DNA of 64,000 nucleotides from Cryomorpha sp963836915. Its GTDB lineage: Bacteria > Bacteroidota > Bacteroidia > Flavobacteriales_D > Cryomorphaceae. The stretch is from NCBI GenBank assembly GCA_963836915.1, contig CAWILH010000002.1:1488001-1552000 (forward strand), in the 5' to 3' direction. The stretch's first letter is position 1. The number at the start of each line of letters is the position of its first letter. Under the pieces are notes generated by a model. That model had not been told where the DNA came from, did not search any database, and saw only the letters and a list, made by a program, of their open reading frames with translations. Shown piece by piece: positions 7,803 through 17,444 of the stretch. The position numbers and the translations under genes are program-made.

Positions 7803-9536
7803 TTACTGCACCATCAACTTGTAGGTAGCGCTTTCGCTACGCTGATTTACAATGTTTAGGAAGTAAAGACCTGAATTCAAGTCAGCGGTATTGATCTCCA
7901 CACGAGTGCTGTTGATCAGTACATTCTCACGAATTGTTTTACCTGTGATATCCATAATGTTCATTCGGAGCGTATAGCTGTTCGGATTTTGAATATCGAT
8001 ATAGCTCACTCCGGTAGATGGATTAGGGAAAATTACTACTTCGCCAAGTTCGATGCTGGTAGTGCTCAAAATAGTTGAACATGAATTAAAATAATAGGCA
8101 TCTAAAACTTCGTCTTGAGAAGATAAAAAGAAGGTACGATTATAGCCACCTTGTCCGTTAGAACATCCGCATCCCAATGAATCTAAATTGGCACTTTCTT
8201 CGTTCGCAGGGGTATTAACATCTCCATTAACATACTTATACTTCATTTCTACGATGCCCGTAACATCAGCAGAAGCCTCATATATTCCATCTGAATTGTC
8301 ATCAGTCATTTGAATAGCACCATCCTGAAATGTTGGATTAGTGAAATTTCCAAAAACATAAACCCCTTCTGGAGATACTACTTGATCGTTCATATTAACC
8401 CTGAAAGTAATGTTACTCGCACCAGATACATCCGCGCAGTCGTTAACTTCACACTGCGCAAAGCAATATTCTACAGTTACTGGGTCTTCTCCGACAATAA
8501 CTTGTCTGTTATTATTAGTTGCACATAAACAAGGAATTTCTTCGTCGGTTCCCCATGACAGACCGTTCAAAAACTTATACTCGTAAGTTCCTTGATCAAC
8601 GAGCACTGTGGTTTCATAAATGCCATCACTATCACCATCAGTAAGCAGGGTTGCGCCTGGTGCCCATCCTTGAAATGATCCAGCCACACTAACTCCATCG
8701 GGGTTTCCGCCTTGCTGCGTAAGATTTACTCTAAATGTTACTGGCGTTTGAGGAGCGCAGAGATCGCATGAATTAAAACAGTAAGCTGTAGTTTCTATGT
8801 TATCTGTACCCACTTCCAAAATTCTATTCGAATTCATTGTGCAGGGAGATGGGCTAGCACCGCCTTGAAATTCTTCGGTTCCCCAGAAGTCCCCGTGCAA
8901 GAATTTGTATTCGTAACTGGCATTAGCATCAACATAGGTCATATAAGCATATTTGTTTCCAATTGCAGGACTAGCAGTTCCATACTGAGGTGTCCAGTTG
9001 GGCGTTATAACGTTACCTGCCACATGAACTCCTGCTGCATCAATTACTTGCTCACCCATATCAATATTAAGTTTAATGGCAACCTTGCCCTCTGGAGCGC
9101 CTGTTCCAAACTTAACTGGAGCTAGCATGAACCCATTAGGCAAAATTTCTTGACCATCCTGATCTATTGGATTGCTTCCATGCCAGTCGGTAATTGCAAA
9201 AAAACGATTGTTAGTAATTCCATACTCTCCAGGTATGTTGCCTTCATCCAAACCTTCACCCCAATTATTACCATTTACAAATTTGTACTGATAAGCTCCT
9301 GCCGGGAGTGATACTGTTATCTCATAAATGCCATCAGCATCATTATCTAACATTGTGCTGGTGTTAGGCTGCCAGTCTCCGGGAAAACCTGCTTCAGACT
9401 GAAAGTCTCCCGCCACATGCACGCCATTCGGACCGACCACTTGATCGTTCATATCAACCTGAAAGGTCACATCAATCTGCGCAATTGCCGAAGCACCAAA
9501 AAGTGCTGCGAACGCCATTAGGTAAATTTTCTTCAT
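7803..9536 (-). CDS. Secreted protein with four carbohydrate-binding-like beta domains and T9SS sorting domain
   Basis: A 577-residue protein with a signal peptide (MKKIYLMAFAALFGASAIA) and four related domains of about 90-110 residues starting near residues 23, 150, 268 and 375. Each has the pattern VTFRVNM...GVHVAG(D/N)FQ...W...LTDxDxDGIYE...YEYKFLNG..WG. This is the E-set fold of CBM20/CBM48-like starch-binding domains, with conserved Trp and YKF(L/V)NG positions. The end is a type A T9SS sorting domain (VIFPNPSTGVSYIDI ... LNSGLYFLNI). No catalytic domain is present. It is divergent from a GH13 amylase 104 bp away, so a role as an exported or surface alpha-glucan-binding protein is a reasonable inference. 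Confidence 0.8.
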   Translation of the reverse strand: MKKIYLMAFAALFGASAIAQIDVTFQVDMNDQVVGPNGVHVAGDFQSEAGFPGDWQPNTSTMLDNDADGIYEITVSLPAGAYQYKFVNGNNWGEGLDEGNIPGEYGITNNRFFAITDWHGSNPIDQDGQEILPNGFMLAPVKFGTGAPEGKVAIKLNIDMGEQVIDAAGVHVAGNVITPNWTPQYGTASPAIGNKYAYMTYVDANASYEYKFLHGDFWGTEEFQGGASPSPCTMNSNRILEVGTDNIETTAYCFNSCDLCAPQTPVTFRVNLTQQGGNPDGVSVAGSFQGWAPGATLLTDGDSDGIYETTVLVDQGTYEYKFLNGLSWGTDEEIPCLCATNNNRQVIVGEDPVTVEYCFAQCEVNDCADVSGASNITFRVNMNDQVVSPEGVYVFGNFTNPTFQDGAIQMTDDNSDGIYEASADVTGIVEMKYKYVNGDVNTPANEESANLDSLGCGCSNGQGGYNRTFFLSSQDEVLDAYYFNSCSTILSTTSIELGEVVIFPNPSTGVSYIDIQNPNSYTLRMNIMDITGKTIRENVLINSTRVEINTADLNSGLYFLNIVNQRSESATYKLMVQ

Positions 9537-9640
9537 AATTCTGATTTTAAAAGATTTAATTAGTTATTGTACTTATTACACTAACAAAATTAAGTTAATT
9601 TTGAGAACCGTGTAAATTTATCAGTAAAAAAACACTCCGA

Positions 9641-11527
9641 ATGCATCAATTGTTTGACTGTAAATCATTTAAGTTTTTCACCAATCTTGAAATCACAAGC
9701 CTATTGGCCGCTTTAAGCTTAACATTGGGTTCCCTTGCTTCTTTTGGTCAAAAAAACGCCGCCACACCACTCCATGTAGACCCGCCCCATTGGTTTATCG
9801 GTATGCCTTCTCCCGAACTTGATATTCTCATCCATTCTGAAAATATCGGAGATGCCAAGATCGAAATAGGCTCTGGAAACCAACGCGTTAAGCTGGTTAA
9901 AGTTCTGCCCATGGCCAATCCCAACTATGCATTGGTACAGCTCAATTTGGCGGAAGCCAAGGCAGCAGACTCATTCACGATAGCTATAAAAGGCAGGGGA
10001 AAGCGCGAAAAGTATACCTACCAACTCAAGGACAGGACGGTATGTAAACGAGGACTCGATCAAAGCGACCTGATCTACCTCATCACGCCCGACCGCTTTG
10101 CCAATGGAGACCCTGCCAATGATAGCTTCAAAGACATGAAGCAAGTGGGCGTAAACCGCCAAGAGCCCTTTAAGCGGCATGGCGGTGATATACAAGGCAT
10201 CATAGACCATTTGGACTACATCCAAAATCTGGGTGTAACCGCAATCTGGCCAAACCCCTTGCTCGAAAACGACCAACCCTTAGAATCCTACCACGGTTAT
10301 GCCTTCACCGATTATTATCAAATAGATAGACGGTTTGGCAGCAATGCACTCTATAAAACGCTGGTAGACTCGCTCCACGCCCGCGGTATGAAGATGATCA
10401 TGGACGTGGTCTATAACCATATGGGCAGCGAGCATTACCTATACCGCGATATGCCCGACTCGGCATGGTTTCATATTTGGCCAGAGTATACCCGCACCAG
10501 TTACCGCGCCACCACGCTTATGGATCCCTATGCATCGGCGCACGATAAAAAGATAATGACCGATGGATGGTTTGACAAACATATGCCCGACCTTGACCAG
10601 ACCAATGCAGATGTGGCGCGCTATCTCATCCAGCAAACGCTGTGGTGGATAGAAGAATATCAGCTCGATGGGCTCCGAATAGATACCTACGCCTACCCCG
10701 ATCAGGCTTTTATGCGGCGCTGGGGCAAGACGGTGAAGGAAGCCTTCCCCGATATATTTCTCTTTGCCGAGACTTGGGTGCATGGTACGCCTGTGCAAGC
10801 TTGGTTTCTCGGAGATGCGCTGGCGCCGGAGCCCAATCACCTCGATGGGCTCACCGACTTCCAGGTCTATTACGCCATCAATGAAGCATTGCATAATCAG
10901 CAAGGGTGGACCGAAGGCATCAGCAAACTCTACTATACCCTTGCGGCCGATTATGTCTATAAGCATCCCGAGAAGATGGTCACCTTCTTGGATAACCATG
11001 ATCTGGCGCGATTCCTAGGGTCGATGAACGGCGATATGGCAAAATTTGAAATTGGCCTCAGCCTGCTCTTTACCCTAAGGGGAATACCCAGCATATACTA
11101 CGGTACAGAACTGCTCATGAAAGAAACGGACGGACATGGAAAAATCCGCGAAGACATGATGGGCGGGTGGGCGAATGATTCGATCAATAAATTCATGGTA
11201 GCTGGCCGTTCGCAGGCCGAGAATGACGCCTACGATCTGATCAAAACACTAAGCGATTTCCGCCGCGCCCATCCCGCACTTACCGAGGGCAGCTTTACGC
11301 AATACGTACCTATAGACGGGCTCTATGTATACTTCCGTAAAAAAGGCGATGACTTGATCATGGTGGCCATAAATACGGGCACGAAAGAGCGCAGCGCCCC
11401 GATGAGTAAATTTTCAGAGTTTATCTCTGGCGCCAAGAGGCTGGTCACCCCAGATGGAAGCATGAGCATCAACAAAGAAAACCTTGTGCTTCCAGCCATG
11501 AGCGTAAGAATATGGAGTGTAGAGTAA
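9641..11527 (+). CDS. GH13 alpha-amylase family enzyme (cyclomaltodextrinase/neopullulanase-like)
   Basis: A 628-residue exported enzyme. The hydrophobic signal region is about residues 18-36 (LLAALSLTLGSLASFG). An N-terminal beta domain (about 40-130) resembles that of cyclomaltodextrinases, followed by a (beta/alpha)8 barrel. Conserved regions are MDVVYNHMG, GLRIDTYAY (nucleophile D348), LFAETW (acid/base E377) and LDNHD (D454). A short C-terminal beta domain ends the protein. The family hydrolyses alpha-1,4 (sometimes alpha-1,6) bonds in maltooligosaccharides, pullulan or cyclodextrins. It is probably periplasmic, as no T9SS tail is seen. Confidence 0.9.
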   Translation: MHQLFDCKSFKFFTNLEITSLLAALSLTLGSLASFGQKNAATPLHVDPPHWFIGMPSPELDILIHSENIGDAKIEIGSGNQRVKLVKVLPMANPNYALVQLNLAEAKAADSFTIAIKGRGKREKYTYQLKDRTVCKRGLDQSDLIYLITPDRFANGDPANDSFKDMKQVGVNRQEPFKRHGGDIQGIIDHLDYIQNLGVTAIWPNPLLENDQPLESYHGYAFTDYYQIDRRFGSNALYKTLVDSLHARGMKMIMDVVYNHMGSEHYLYRDMPDSAWFHIWPEYTRTSYRATTLMDPYASAHDKKIMTDGWFDKHMPDLDQTNADVARYLIQQTLWWIEEYQLDGLRIDTYAYPDQAFMRRWGKTVKEAFPDIFLFAETWVHGTPVQAWFLGDALAPEPNHLDGLTDFQVYYAINEALHNQQGWTEGISKLYYTLAADYVYKHPEKMVTFLDNHDLARFLGSMNGDMAKFEIGLSLLFTLRGIPSIYYGTELLMKETDGHGKIREDMMGGWANDSINKFMVAGRSQAENDAYDLIKTLSDFRRAHPALTEGSFTQYVPIDGLYVYFRKKGDDLIMVAINTGTKERSAPMSKFSEFISGAKRLVTPDGSMSINKENLVLPAMSVRIWSVE

Positions 11528-11647
11528 GAAAAGGATCAGTACGTATCTGAAGATGTAAAATTTAAGCTTACCCTCAAATGAAGCAAGAACATCTTTCCTT
11601 GCCATCACCTTCGTTTACGATCTGATCGAATGACAGACCGCCACGCC

Positions 11648-11670
11648 ATCGTTAACATTTCATTAACGAT
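11648..11670. promoter_or_regulatory. Perfect inverted repeat upstream of the second mscS
   Basis: ATCGTTAA and TTAACGAT are separated by 7 bp and lie about 60 bp before the MscS start codon. The symmetry suggests an operator for a dimeric regulator, but the protein is unknown. Confidence 0.45.
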
Positions 11671-11728
11671 GCTGGTTTTTTTAAGGCCGTGGGTTTTACT
11701 AGTTTTGCCAAAATAGAAAATTCCAAAT

Positions 11729-12544
11729 ATGGAAAAGATAGAAGGATTATTTGAAGGAGCAGGCGCCCTAATTTTGAAATACGGTCTTAAACTGGTGATG
11801 GCCATTGCAGTGCTGATCATCGGCTTATGGGTGATCAAGTACATTGTAAAAACGATTAAGAAAACCTTTGAAAAACGTGAAGTTGACCCTTCGCTCCGTC
11901 CATTCTTAGCGTCCATTATTTCGGCCTTGCTGAAAGTAATGCTGGTCATATCGGTGGCCAGCATGCTCGGCATAGAGATGACATCATTCGTAGCGGTGCT
12001 CGGTGCGGCTGGCCTGGCCATAGGTTTGGCGCTTCAAGGTAGCCTTGCCAATTTTGCGGGTGGGGTCTTGATACTGCTGTTGAAGCCATTTAAAGTGGGC
12101 GACTTTATTGATACCGGCAGCTACTCAGGGTCAGTGCGCGAAATTCAGATATTCTATACCTACATGACCACCACATCGGGGCAGGAAGTGATCATACCAA
12201 ATGGTGAGCTGAGCAATAATGCGGTGACCAATTATTCTTATCATGATACCCGCAGGTTTGATATGGTATTTGGAATAGGCTATGGCGACAATATCGATAA
12301 GGCCAAGTCAGTATTGGAAGGATTGGTGAAGGAAGAATCCAAATTCTTGGCCGAACCAGCGTATGATATTTTTGTGGAAACATTGGCAGACAGCTCTGTG
12401 AACATTCACGTACGCGCTTGGATGAAGAGCTCCGACTATTGGGGAGTCTATAACCACATGAATGAAAAAGTGAAGAAAGCATTCGACGCCCAAGGCATCA
12501 GCATCCCATTCCCACAGCGGGATATACATATGATCAGGGAGTAG
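11729..12544 (+). CDS. MscS-family mechanosensitive channel (second paralogue)
   Basis: A 271-residue channel with hydrophobic helices at about residues 12-40, 60-85 and 90-118. The pore helix is Gly/Ala-rich (LGAAGLAIGLALQGSLANFAGGVLILLLKPFKVGD), a close match to the canonical E. coli MscS arrangement, followed by VIIPNGELSNNAVTNYS. The N-terminus MEKIEGLFEGAGALILKYG is short, as in small MscS proteins. It is more like classical MscS than the 2715 gene. The gene stands alone between the GH13 gene and a repeat array. Confidence 0.92.
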   Translation: MEKIEGLFEGAGALILKYGLKLVMAIAVLIIGLWVIKYIVKTIKKTFEKREVDPSLRPFLASIISALLKVMLVISVASMLGIEMTSFVAVLGAAGLAIGLALQGSLANFAGGVLILLLKPFKVGDFIDTGSYSGSVREIQIFYTYMTTTSGQEVIIPNGELSNNAVTNYSYHDTRRFDMVFGIGYGDNIDKAKSVLEGLVKEESKFLAEPAYDIFVETLADSSVNIHVRAWMKSSDYWGVYNHMNEKVKKAFDAQGISIPFPQRDIHMIRE

Positions 12545-12578
12545 TTTTTTTGGAAAGTTTAAAGTTGGAGCGGAGCAG

Positions 12579-13135
12579 AAACCAAGCCATCGGCAAGGTT
12601 GGAGCAAAACAGAAACCAGTCAGCGAGCCTTCCCTTGGTTCATCCGATACCCAAGACAAGATCGCTTGACGAGACCCCGCGGGTCTCCAAAACCCGCGGG
12701 GTCTGATCGCGGAAACCAAGCCACCATCATTGTTGCAGCAAAACGGAAACCAGTCGGCGACTTTGCCATTTGTTCATCCGATACCCAAGACAAGATCGCT
12801 TGACGAGACCCCGCGGGTTTCCAAAACCCGCGGGGTCTGATAGCGGAAACCAAGCCACAATCATGGTTGGAGCAAAACGGAAACAAGTCGGCGACTTTGC
12901 CATTTGTTCATCCGATACCCAAGACAAGATCGCTTGACGAGACCCCGCGGGTTTCCAAAACCCGCGGGGTCTGATAGCGGAAACCAAGCCACAATCATGG
13001 TTGGAGCAAAACGGAAACCAGTCGGCGACTTTGCCCTTAGTTCATCCGATACCCAAAATAAGATCGCTTGACGAGACCCCGCGGGTTTCCAAAACCCGCG
13101 GGGTCTGATCGCGGAAACCAAGCCATCGGCACGGC
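12579..13135. repeat. 134-bp tandem repeat array (four units plus a partial)
   Basis: Units start at 12579, 12713, 12847, 12981 and 13115 (partial), exactly 134 bp apart. Each contains the inverted repeat GACCCCGCGGGT ... ACCCGCGGGGTC with a short A-rich loop, plus the words TCATCCGATACCC and AAGATCGCTTGACGAG. Since 134 is not a multiple of three, the reading frames through it shift from unit to unit and are not genes. It lies between the mscS gene and the convergent GH30 gene. Confidence 0.9.
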
Positions 13136-13287
13136 TGTTTTTTCCAAAACTGGAATTTTAAATTGATAGACTATTTCAGTTGAGGTATTCGTCGCTGCAT
13201 TTAAAAGAGATCCCACCTTGACGAACGCAGCGAGTGCGCAGCTGCGACCGCAGCAAGTGCGCACGTATGAGTCAAGCCTTTTAGAAC
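13136..13287. other. Gap downstream of the GH30 gene
   Basis: No gene is seen. The words GCAGCGAGTGCGCA and GCAGCAAGTGCGCA form a short imperfect direct repeat around 13228-13262. Confidence 0.35.
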
Positions 13288-14783
13288 CTAATAACTAACC
13301 AAAGTTTGCATGGCCCGGGCGGGGATTTCTATTTCTACCTGCTTAGTACCTACCAGATACTTATAGCTTACCGATTCGTCGGTTGGGTTCATCACCACTC
13401 CTACCAAGCTCCCATCGGTATTGGCGAAGGTCGTGCTCATCAATGAGCTACGGCTGGCCACGGTGCTTACCCGCTTGGCTTCCTTGCCGATAAATTTTGA
13501 GAAGTGGCCGATGTAATAATACGTCGGGGTAAAAGTCAGTTCTCCGGTCTCTGTATTGCCATGTACTGGGGCAAAACAGAAGTTGTCAACATGGTTGGTC
13601 CGCCGCGCTGGTCGAGCAAAATATTCCAGTCCGTCCACCCCACAGTACCTTGGTTAAAATCGTTGATCATGGATCGTCCATAGCGCTCGGCATTTGGCCA
13701 ATATTCATACCTATTAGGATCGAAGCTCTCCGCGCAGCCTTCGGTAAAGAGCAGGTTTTTTTCTGGAAAGGCATCTTTGATGGCTCCCAGATTATCGAAC
13801 ATCGGTAGGCCACCCGTCCAGGTTTCGTACCAGTGAAATCCTATCCCCCAAGCATATTTTGATGCTTCCGGATCTTCAAAGATGGTATTGGCACGATGCG
13901 TAATAAGGTCACGGTTATGATCCCATACCACGATATTCTTATCGCCGTAGCCCGCTTTTTCCATGGCTGGGCCTAGGTTGTTCTTGAGAAAATCACGCTC
14001 TTCGGCAGCGGTGTAAATACATGATTCCCAGCGCTGAGTGGCCATCGGCTCATTTTGGATGGTCACGCCCCATATCGGGATGCCTTCCATCTCGTAAGCT
14101 TCGATAAATTTGGTGAAATAATTGGCCCAGGCATCGGCATACTCGGGCAGCAGTTTGCCACCTTGCAGCATGTCTTCCCTGCCCTTCATAAAGGCTGGCG
14201 GGCTCCATGGACTGGCATAGGTGAGAAGTTGGCCACCAGCTTCGGCCGTCGCAGCTTTGATCATGGGGATTCGAAACTCTTTATCATGCGCTATGCTAAA
14301 GCTGCTCAGATCCTTATCGCCCTCGTCGATGTAAGTATATGAGCCCGTGCTGAAATCGCAGCTGTGAATATTGGTGCGCACGAGGCTATAGCCGATTCCG
14401 CTTTCAGCGTTGAAATAGGCGGAGAGCAGCTGATCCTGCTTTTTCTTTGGAAGGGCATAAAATACCTCGGCAGAAGCATCGGTGATGGCACCGCCTATTC
14501 CCATGAATGTCTGGAAGGTCTTAGCCGGATTTACAAATACGGCCGTTTCCGTTTCCATCGGCTGCACTGCTTTCGCAAACGTCTTTACCCCTGTTTCGCT
14601 AAGGCGCAGTTCGGTATTTTGAGCTGTAGTATAAATACGGACTTCGTCGAAATCCTTCATTTCTATTGTGGCAGCCTTATTTTCGGTGGTGATGGTTGCG
14701 GCCTCCGCATTTTTAGAATCCTCTTTTGGCTGACAAGCCGATAATAAGAAAGTTACAAGGCCAACGGTAAGGATGGTTTTCAT
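13288..14783 (-). pseudogene. GH30 glycoside hydrolase lipoprotein, interrupted by one frameshift
   Basis: Two overlapping frames join into one ~498-residue GH30 enzyme. The upstream part (from 14783) has a lipoprotein signal (VTFLLSACQ), the TIM barrel and both catalytic glutamates: acid/base E245 in TIQNEP and nucleophile E348 in LLFTEGCAE. It runs to WTDWNILLDQRGGP, after which the family expects NHVDN. That sequence is present, but in another frame, from about 13601 to the stop at 13288, and contains the C-terminal beta domain (YYYIGHFSKFI). A single missing base near 13595-13601 explains the break. The family cleaves beta-1,6- or beta-linked glucosides. It is the last gene of the SusC/D locus. 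An assembly error is as likely as true inactivation. Confidence 0.85.
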
Positions 14784-14838
14784 GGTAATGAAAGTTTAAG
14801 GGCTGGAATTTTGGAATTGGAATAATGATATAGTTCGG

Positions 14839-16296
14839 TCAATCCCAAATCAATGTTGCCACAGCTCCGCCCTGAAGGGTAGTGCTCACGATCTCATCAT
14901 CGCCAGGGTTGATGTTAAAAGTCTGCTCTTGGTCGGCATTGTTCAAAATAACCATTACCAACTTTCCGGCTGGGGTTTTGAATGCTACGTTTTGCAAATT
15001 ATTTGGCGTTTCTGAAAATACTCGAACCGAACCAGGCACTACAAATTTTGATGCATGCCCCATAGTGTAATAGGCTGGGTTTCGGGTCACCACATTCCCA
15101 TCGATCGTAATAGCTCCAAGGCAGAGCGTGCAGCCGCCTGGTGTATGCGGGTCATAATTAGGGTCGGAAGCAAGGTTCCATTGCAATACACATTTACACC
15201 AGTTTCGCGATGCGCCGATGGTGAGCTCCCGCACGTTCCAGCGCAGGTCGGAGCCAAAATTTCCCGGTGCACCTACCCATTGCTCTGTGAAGTAAAGGCT
15301 CTTATCGGGATGTGCATTATGCACTTGTGAGAGGGCTCCGATAGTGCCGCCGTAGAGATGAAAGGCCGAACCTTCCACATAAGGATTTGCGGCAGGATCG
15401 TCAAAGATGGAAATAGGATAGTCGGGACGGTCGGCATTATGGTCATAGGCTACGATCTTGGTATCGATATTCGCATTGGCGAAAGCCGGCCCCAAATAAT
15501 TTTTAATAAAATCGGCCTGTGCGGGGGCGTCCATGAACATACTCGGATTATTGCCATCATAAAGAGGCTCGTTTTGAATCGTAATTGCATCAATTATAAT
15601 TCCTTCATCGGCGTAAGCCTGAATATATTTTACAAAATAGAGCGCATAGGCAGCGTAATACTGTGGCTGCAGGCTTCCGCCGATGGTGTTACCATTATCT
15701 TTCATCCAGACCGGCGCCGACCAGGGAGATCCCATGATCTTCATATCGGGGCTCAAGGCCAATATTTCTTTGAGCACGGGAATCAAATTACTGTAATCCG
15801 GCCCTAGATCAAATTCGCTCATATCGGTATCGGTCTGACCTGCCGGAAGATCATCGTATGAGAAGGTAGCAGGATCAAGGTCTGAAGCACCAATGCTTAC
15901 GCGTAAATAGCTCGTACCTATACCATTGCCGTTTCGTGTGAACAGTTCTTTTAGGATATTGGCCCGCGCCGAAGCGCTCATATCGTTGAGTAGTATGGCA
16001 CTCCCACCAGTCAGGGAATATCCAAAACCGTCCATAGTTTGAAAAGTACTGCCCTGATCTACGTTGATGGTCGGTGCATCTGCATTTACGGCAGCCCCTT
16101 TTATCACCATGTTTTCGATAGAAGTGAGCTTAGCAGATCCGTCAGGATTGGAAAGGTAAGCTTGCACGGCGGCAGGATCTTTAACCAGCGGTGGCCCAGG
16201 ATTTTTGATATCATCGAGATCATCATTTGAGCAGGCCGCGGCGGTAAATGCGAGTAGCAATGAAAATACTAAGGTCTTATTAATTAAAGTGTTCAT
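14839..16296 (-). CDS. GH30 glycoside hydrolase, lipoprotein
   Basis: A 485-residue protein with a lipoprotein signal peptide (SLLLAFTAAACSND). The barrel starts MDGFGYSLTGGSA. The catalytic acid/base is E243 in ITIQNEPLYDG and the nucleophile E338 in LYFTEQW, both in the expected places for clan-A GH30 enzymes, with a C-terminal beta domain ending in VSTTLQGGAVATLIWD. Known members act on beta-1,6-glucan, glucosylceramide or related beta-glucosides. It lies 55 bp upstream (in transcription) of the second GH30 gene and after the SusE-like gene, so it probably works at the outer membrane on the glycan that the SusCD pair imports. Confidence 0.9.
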   Translation of the reverse strand: MNTLINKTLVFSLLLAFTAAACSNDDLDDIKNPGPPLVKDPAAVQAYLSNPDGSAKLTSIENMVIKGAAVNADAPTINVDQGSTFQTMDGFGYSLTGGSAILLNDMSASARANILKELFTRNGNGIGTSYLRVSIGASDLDPATFSYDDLPAGQTDTDMSEFDLGPDYSNLIPVLKEILALSPDMKIMGSPWSAPVWMKDNGNTIGGSLQPQYYAAYALYFVKYIQAYADEGIIIDAITIQNEPLYDGNNPSMFMDAPAQADFIKNYLGPAFANANIDTKIVAYDHNADRPDYPISIFDDPAANPYVEGSAFHLYGGTIGALSQVHNAHPDKSLYFTEQWVGAPGNFGSDLRWNVRELTIGASRNWCKCVLQWNLASDPNYDPHTPGGCTLCLGAITIDGNVVTRNPAYYTMGHASKFVVPGSVRVFSETPNNLQNVAFKTPAGKLVMVILNNADQEQTFNINPGDDEIVSTTLQGGAVATLIWD

Positions 16297-16348
16297 CGTT
16301 TTTTTATTTTCTTTTTCCGGTACGGATCAAGCCGAACGGATTCAATTT

Positions 16349-17419
16349 TTATTGCAATTCAAAATCGTAAACGCCACCACTATAGTCGGGATTTACGTTG
16401 ATGGTTACCGTATACATGCCGGTAGTGGAAATATTGTTCCAGTTGGCACCAGAGGGGTTTTCGGTCATCGTACCAACGAGTTGGGTGGGCGTGTCACTGC
16501 CAAACTGGATGTCCCAAGGAGAGAAGAACTTACTGTGGTATTGTGATACGAGCTGCACAGAGCGCGTAAAAGAATGCGGATGTACATAGGTCATCAGATT
16601 TTCGGTACGTGCATCCCAGCCACCGTTATCTTCATCCCAATGGAATAGTTTAAGATTGTAGTATAGCCAGTCAACGCTGAGATTGTCGACATCTACCGAA
16701 ATAGTATACATCTGGTCCCTGGCTGCTGTAAATGTACCGCCTTCGGTCAGGGAAGTGGTAGCATTGATCTTATCACCATTGGGCGTGGTGGTAGCCCCGA
16801 TAGCTGTGGTCAGACCATAGGAGATTCCGCCGCCAGTGGGTGAAGGGCTAAAAGAATAGGTCACCCCTTCTTGCAATGCGAAATAATTATTGGACTCATA
16901 AACGCTGCCTACTAGATTAAGGCTTCCTGCGCTCACGCCATTGCCCACTACATACAGGGTGCTCGGTGGGCCGGTATCTTCAAAGCGCATCACATTGATA
17001 GTCCTGCTCCCGGAGTCGGTGGCTTTGTCGAGCGATAATGATGTTACGATCCATGCCAAGGCAGTGACAGCTTCTGATGCCACACCCGCATCGGCAAGGA
17101 AACCGTCAAATTCTTGGGCATTGAGCGATGTGCTCAGCTCATCGGTCTCGACCGAATAAAGAGTGTCGGTGGTGGCATAGATAAGCGTGAACCTATAGCT
17201 CACATTATACCCTTCGCTTGAGCTGGCAGGTGCCCAACTGAACTCGAACTCTTCTTGGTTCTGGTTTACATTCAATACGATAGACTCATTGTCGGCGGGA
17301 GACTGCAAACTGGGTGCACTGAGTGTCCAAGCGCCAACAGGATCCATATTTGAATCTTCTTCGCAACCCGTAAGGGCGAGAAGCGCGAAGCTGATTAAAA
17401 TGAAATTTAGCTTTTTCAT
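16349..17419 (-). CDS. SusE-like outer-membrane glycan-binding lipoprotein
   Basis: A 356-residue lipoprotein (signal ALLALTGCEED). The N-terminal ~100 residues (LSAPSLQSPADNESIVLN ... FEFSWAPASS) match the SusE/SusF immunoglobulin-like domain. Later segments (GNGVSAGS, TYSFSPSPTGGG, WDARTENLMTY, FFSPWDIQFGSD) resemble the tandem starch-binding-type modules of SusE/F. It is encoded just after susD and before two GH30 genes. A cell-surface glycan-binding role is inferred from the family and the position. Confidence 0.8.
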   Translation of the reverse strand: MKKLNFILISFALLALTGCEEDSNMDPVGAWTLSAPSLQSPADNESIVLNVNQNQEEFEFSWAPASSSEGYNVSYRFTLIYATTDTLYSVETDELSTSLNAQEFDGFLADAGVASEAVTALAWIVTSLSLDKATDSGSRTINVMRFEDTGPPSTLYVVGNGVSAGSLNLVGSVYESNNYFALQEGVTYSFSPSPTGGGISYGLTTAIGATTTPNGDKINATTSLTEGGTFTAARDQMYTISVDVDNLSVDWLYYNLKLFHWDEDNGGWDARTENLMTYVHPHSFTRSVQLVSQYHSKFFSPWDIQFGSDTPTQLVGTMTENPSGANWNNISTTGMYTVTINVNPDYSGGVYDFELQ

Positions 17420-17444
17420 GATTTCTTTTTTGTTCTTAAAGAAG

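Noticed and set aside
12534..13264. Series of minus-strand frames (MVSAIRPRGFWKPAGSRQ...)
   Set aside because: Products of the 134-bp repeat, which changes frame each unit; the same text recurs because the DNA repeats.
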